A stretch of DNA of 64,000 nucleotides from Clostridium sp. OS1-26 (lineage in GTDB: Bacteria; Bacillota; Clostridia; Clostridiales; Clostridiaceae): assembly GCF_030915445.1 (NCBI RefSeq), contig NZ_CP133264.1, positions 744,001 to 808,000 of the forward strand. The letters run 5' to 3'. Position numbers and translations under genes: made by a program. The notes under the pieces are model-generated. The model was not told the origin of the DNA. It saw only the letters and a list, made by a program, of their open reading frames with translations, and did no database searches. Position 1 is the stretch's first letter; every line of letters starts with the position of its first letter. Shown here piece after piece: positions 62,005-64,000 of this stretch.

Positions 62005-64000
62005 TTTTAGTTCCATCTTCAGCTGCTATTTGATCTTTAGTTTCAGTTTGGTTTCTCAACACTTCATTTTCCATAGCTTTAAAGGCTACTGAAAGCATGA
62101 GCTTTATCCTGTTTAATTGGTTAACCTCACTTGCACCAGGATCATAATCTATAGCTGCTATGTTTGCACCAGGATATCTTCTTTTTAATTCCTTTATCAT
62201 TCCCTTACCTGTAACATGATTAGGCAAACATGCAAAAGGCTGCATACATATAATATTCTTTGTTCCACTCTCTATAAGTTCTACCATTTCTGCAGTTAAG
62301 AACCAACCTTCGCCAGTTTGATTACCTAATGATACTATTGGTGAAGCACCTTCTGCTAATTTTTCAATTTCTATAGGAGGACTAAATCTTTTGCTATTAG
62401 CTAAAGCAGCCTTCATAGGTTTTCTATAATACTCAATAGCCTTTATAAAAGCATTACGTATAATTTTGTTTCCTCTATTTCCTGAAAGATATTCATATTT
62501 AAACTTCGCATCGTATGCACAATACAGGAAGAAGTCTACTAAATCCGGCATTACTGCCTCAGCACCTTCTTTTTCAATAATATCTACAATATTATTATTT
62601 GCTGTAGGATGAAATTTTACAAGTATCTCTCCTACTATTCCAATCTTAGGCTTTCTAATATTATTTATCTCTAAAGTATCAAAATCCTCTACTATAGCAT
62701 ATACATTTTCTTTAAATTCTTTAAGATTTCCATTTATAACATTACACTTACACTTCTCAATCCATTTTTCATATAAAATATTAGCTGATCCAGGAATTTT
62801 CTCATAAGGTCTTACTTTATAAAGTACCCTCATGAATAAGTCACCATATAATAACCCAATCATAGCTTTATTTAGAAGACCTGCAGTTATTTTAAATCCA
62901 GGATTTTTCTCCATACCTATAGCATTCAACGATATTACCGGAATATTTGACATTCCAGCTTCCTTAAGAGCTTTTCTTAAAAAGCCTATATAGTTTGTTG
63001 CTCTACATCCCCCTCCTGTTTGGGTTATTAGTACGGATGTATTATTTAGGTCATATTTTCCTGATTTAAGCGCTTCAATTAGCTGTCCAACTACTATTAT
63101 AGAAGGGTAACATGCATCGTTATTTACATATTTTAGCCCTTCATCTACCGCCTTCTTATCTACAGAAGGTAAAACCTCTAGATTATATCCAGATGCTTTA
63201 AAAGCTTCTTGAACGAATTGAAAGTGTATCGGAGACATTTGTGGACTCAAAATTGTGTGCGTTTTTCTCATTTCCTTGCCAAAAACAATTCTGTCTGAGT
63301 TCTGCAGCACCTTCTCTGGCTTGAAGCCTATGCTATCTCTTTCTTCTAAAGCAGCCTTTAATGATCTTATTCTGATTTTAACCGCTCCTAAATTACTTCC
63401 CTCATCTATCTTTAAAACAGTATATATCTTTTTATAAGAACTTAATATATCTTGCACCTGATCTGTGGTTACTGCATCTAAGCCGCAGCCAAAAGAGTTT
63501 AGTTGTATAAGTTCTAAGTTTTCTTGAGTAGCGACAAAGCTTGCTGCAGCATATAATCTTGAATGGTAAACCCATTGATCTACAACTTTTAGAGGTCTCT
63601 CAACTTCTCCTAAATGTGCTATAGAATCCTCTGTTAAAACAGCCATTCCGTAAGAAGTAATTATATTCGGGATTCCATGGTTAATTTCTGGGTCTAAATG
63701 ATAAGGTCTTCCCGCTAATACTATACCTTTTTTGCCAGTTTCCTTTAGATATTGCAATACTTCTTCGCCTTTATTTCTTATATCTTTCTTAACCTTATGG
63801 TCTTCCTTATAGGCTTCTGCAACGGCTTGTTTAATCTCATCTCTACTTATATTGAAATCTTTTAATTCATCAAATAATCTTTTTACTAGTCTATTCTCAT
63901 TATCTATAGGCAAAAACGGGTTCATAAATTTAATATCTTTATCTCTTAAAATATCCATGTTATTCTTAATAACTTCTGGATATGATGTAACCATAGGGCA
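62000..64000 (-). CDS. 2-hydroxyacyl-CoA dehydratase activator-like protein, C-terminal part
   Basis: The frame is open to base 64000, so the N-terminal part lies outside. The visible 666 residues match the C-terminal half of the ~1400-residue BcrAD/BadFG-type ATPase fused to DUF2229 and HgdB-like domains: [100 protein letters not shown] and [20 protein letters not shown]. Conserved cysteines in FGCG, DACYPS, GGGCR and PFACLP suit iron-sulfur binding. The exact role of these fusions is unclear; they may activate 2-hydroxyacyl-CoA dehydratases or act in a related reductive reaction. Confidence 0.88.
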   Translation of the reverse strand, partial: CPMVTSYPEVIKNNMDILRDKDIKFMNPFLPIDNENRLVKRLFDELKDFNISRDEIKQAVAEAYKEDHKVKKDIRNKGEEVLQYLKETGKKGIVLAGRPYHLDPEINHGIPNIITSYGMAVLTEDSIAHLGEVERPLKVVDQWVYHSRLYAAASFVATQENLELIQLNSFGCGLDAVTTDQVQDILSSYKKIYTVLKIDEGSNLGAVKIRIRSLKAALEERDSIGFKPEKVLQNSDRIVFGKEMRKTHTILSPQMSPIHFQFVQEAFKASGYNLEVLPSVDKKAVDEGLKYVNNDACYPSIIVVGQLIEALKSGKYDLNNTSVLITQTGGGCRATNYIGFLRKALKEAGMSNIPVISLNAIGMEKNPGFKITAGLLNKAMIGLLYGDLFMRVLYKVRPYEKIPGSANILYEKWIEKCKCNVINGNLKEFKENVYAIVEDFDTLEINNIRKPKIGIVGEILVKFHPTANNNIVDIIEKEGAEAVMPDLVDFFLYCAYDAKFKYEYLSGNRGNKIIRNAFIKAIEYYRKPMKAALANSKRFSPPIEIEKLAEGASPIVSLGNQTGEGWFLTAEMVELIESGTKNIICMQPFACLPNHVTGKGMIKELKRRYPGANIAAIDYDPGASEVNQLNRIKLMLSVAFKAMENEVLRNQTETKDQIAAEDGTKK

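Overview
The window is low-GC, AT-rich DNA from a spore-forming Firmicute, most probably Clostridium sensu stricto. Support comes from two alpha/beta-type small acid-soluble spore proteins, a complete glutamate mutase/methylaspartase block (glmS, glmE, mal) typical of glutamate-fermenting clostridia such as C. tetanomorphum and C. cochlearium, clostridial T-box, lysine and M-box riboswitches, and strong GGAGG ribosome binding sites. No species is assigned.

Layout. 1-5.3 kb: surface/spore-type genes (TPR glycosyltransferase cut by the window edge, DNRLRE protein, second glycosyltransferase, beta-propeller protein). 5.6-6.0 kb: five tRNA genes (Val-Asp-Phe-Gly-Cys in transcription order). 6.2-10.3 kb: a frameshifted methyltransferase gene, hslO, a spore protein and an oligopeptide-binding lipoprotein. 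10.4-13.9 kb: lysine-riboswitch-controlled asd-dapA-dapB; the next lysine-pathway gene, dapH, is at 28.8 kb. 14-22.3 kb: amino-acid permease and gamma-glutamyl hydrolase behind a clear sigma-54 promoter with upstream activator sites, the cognate-looking sigma-54 activator (frameshifted), then mal, glmE and glmS. glmL, expected between glmS and glmE, is reduced to its last 28 codons. 23-30 kb: aminotransferase (frameshifted), an IS605-type TnpB element with its guide-RNA-like end, redox genes, dapH. 29.6-43.1 kb: SSB, polysaccharide deacetylase, spore protein, folC, valS under a valine T-box, a two-component pair. 43.4-50.8 kb: the Kdp potassium system (stand-alone KdpD sensor, a small membrane protein, kdpF, kdpA, kdpB, kdpC) plus an orphan KdpB actuator-domain fragment.

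The most striking structure is at 51.30-59.58 kb. A sulfonate/nitrate-type substrate-binding lipoprotein gene is cut into two pieces that join in frame when the 8.28 kb between them is removed. That segment ends exactly at the stop codon of a large serine recombinase and is flanked by a shared AACTAT. Its cargo is metabolic rather than phage-like: an M-box (Mg2+) riboswitch and apbE flavin transferase, a structured leader followed by a three-gene operon (141-aa protein, GAF protein, thiamine-diphosphate enzyme), a UroD/MtaA-type methyltransferase, and a small protein divergent from the recombinase. It looks like a small integrative element with regulated metabolic cargo.

The window ends with TetR and TauE/SafE genes and the C-terminal part of a large 2-hydroxyacyl-CoA dehydratase-activator-type protein.

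Several genes are broken by one-base losses in A/T runs (methyltransferase, sigma-54 activator, 3' half of the binding protein, probably the start of the deacetylase). This could be real decay or systematic homopolymer undercalling in the assembly, so those frameshifts should be read with caution.
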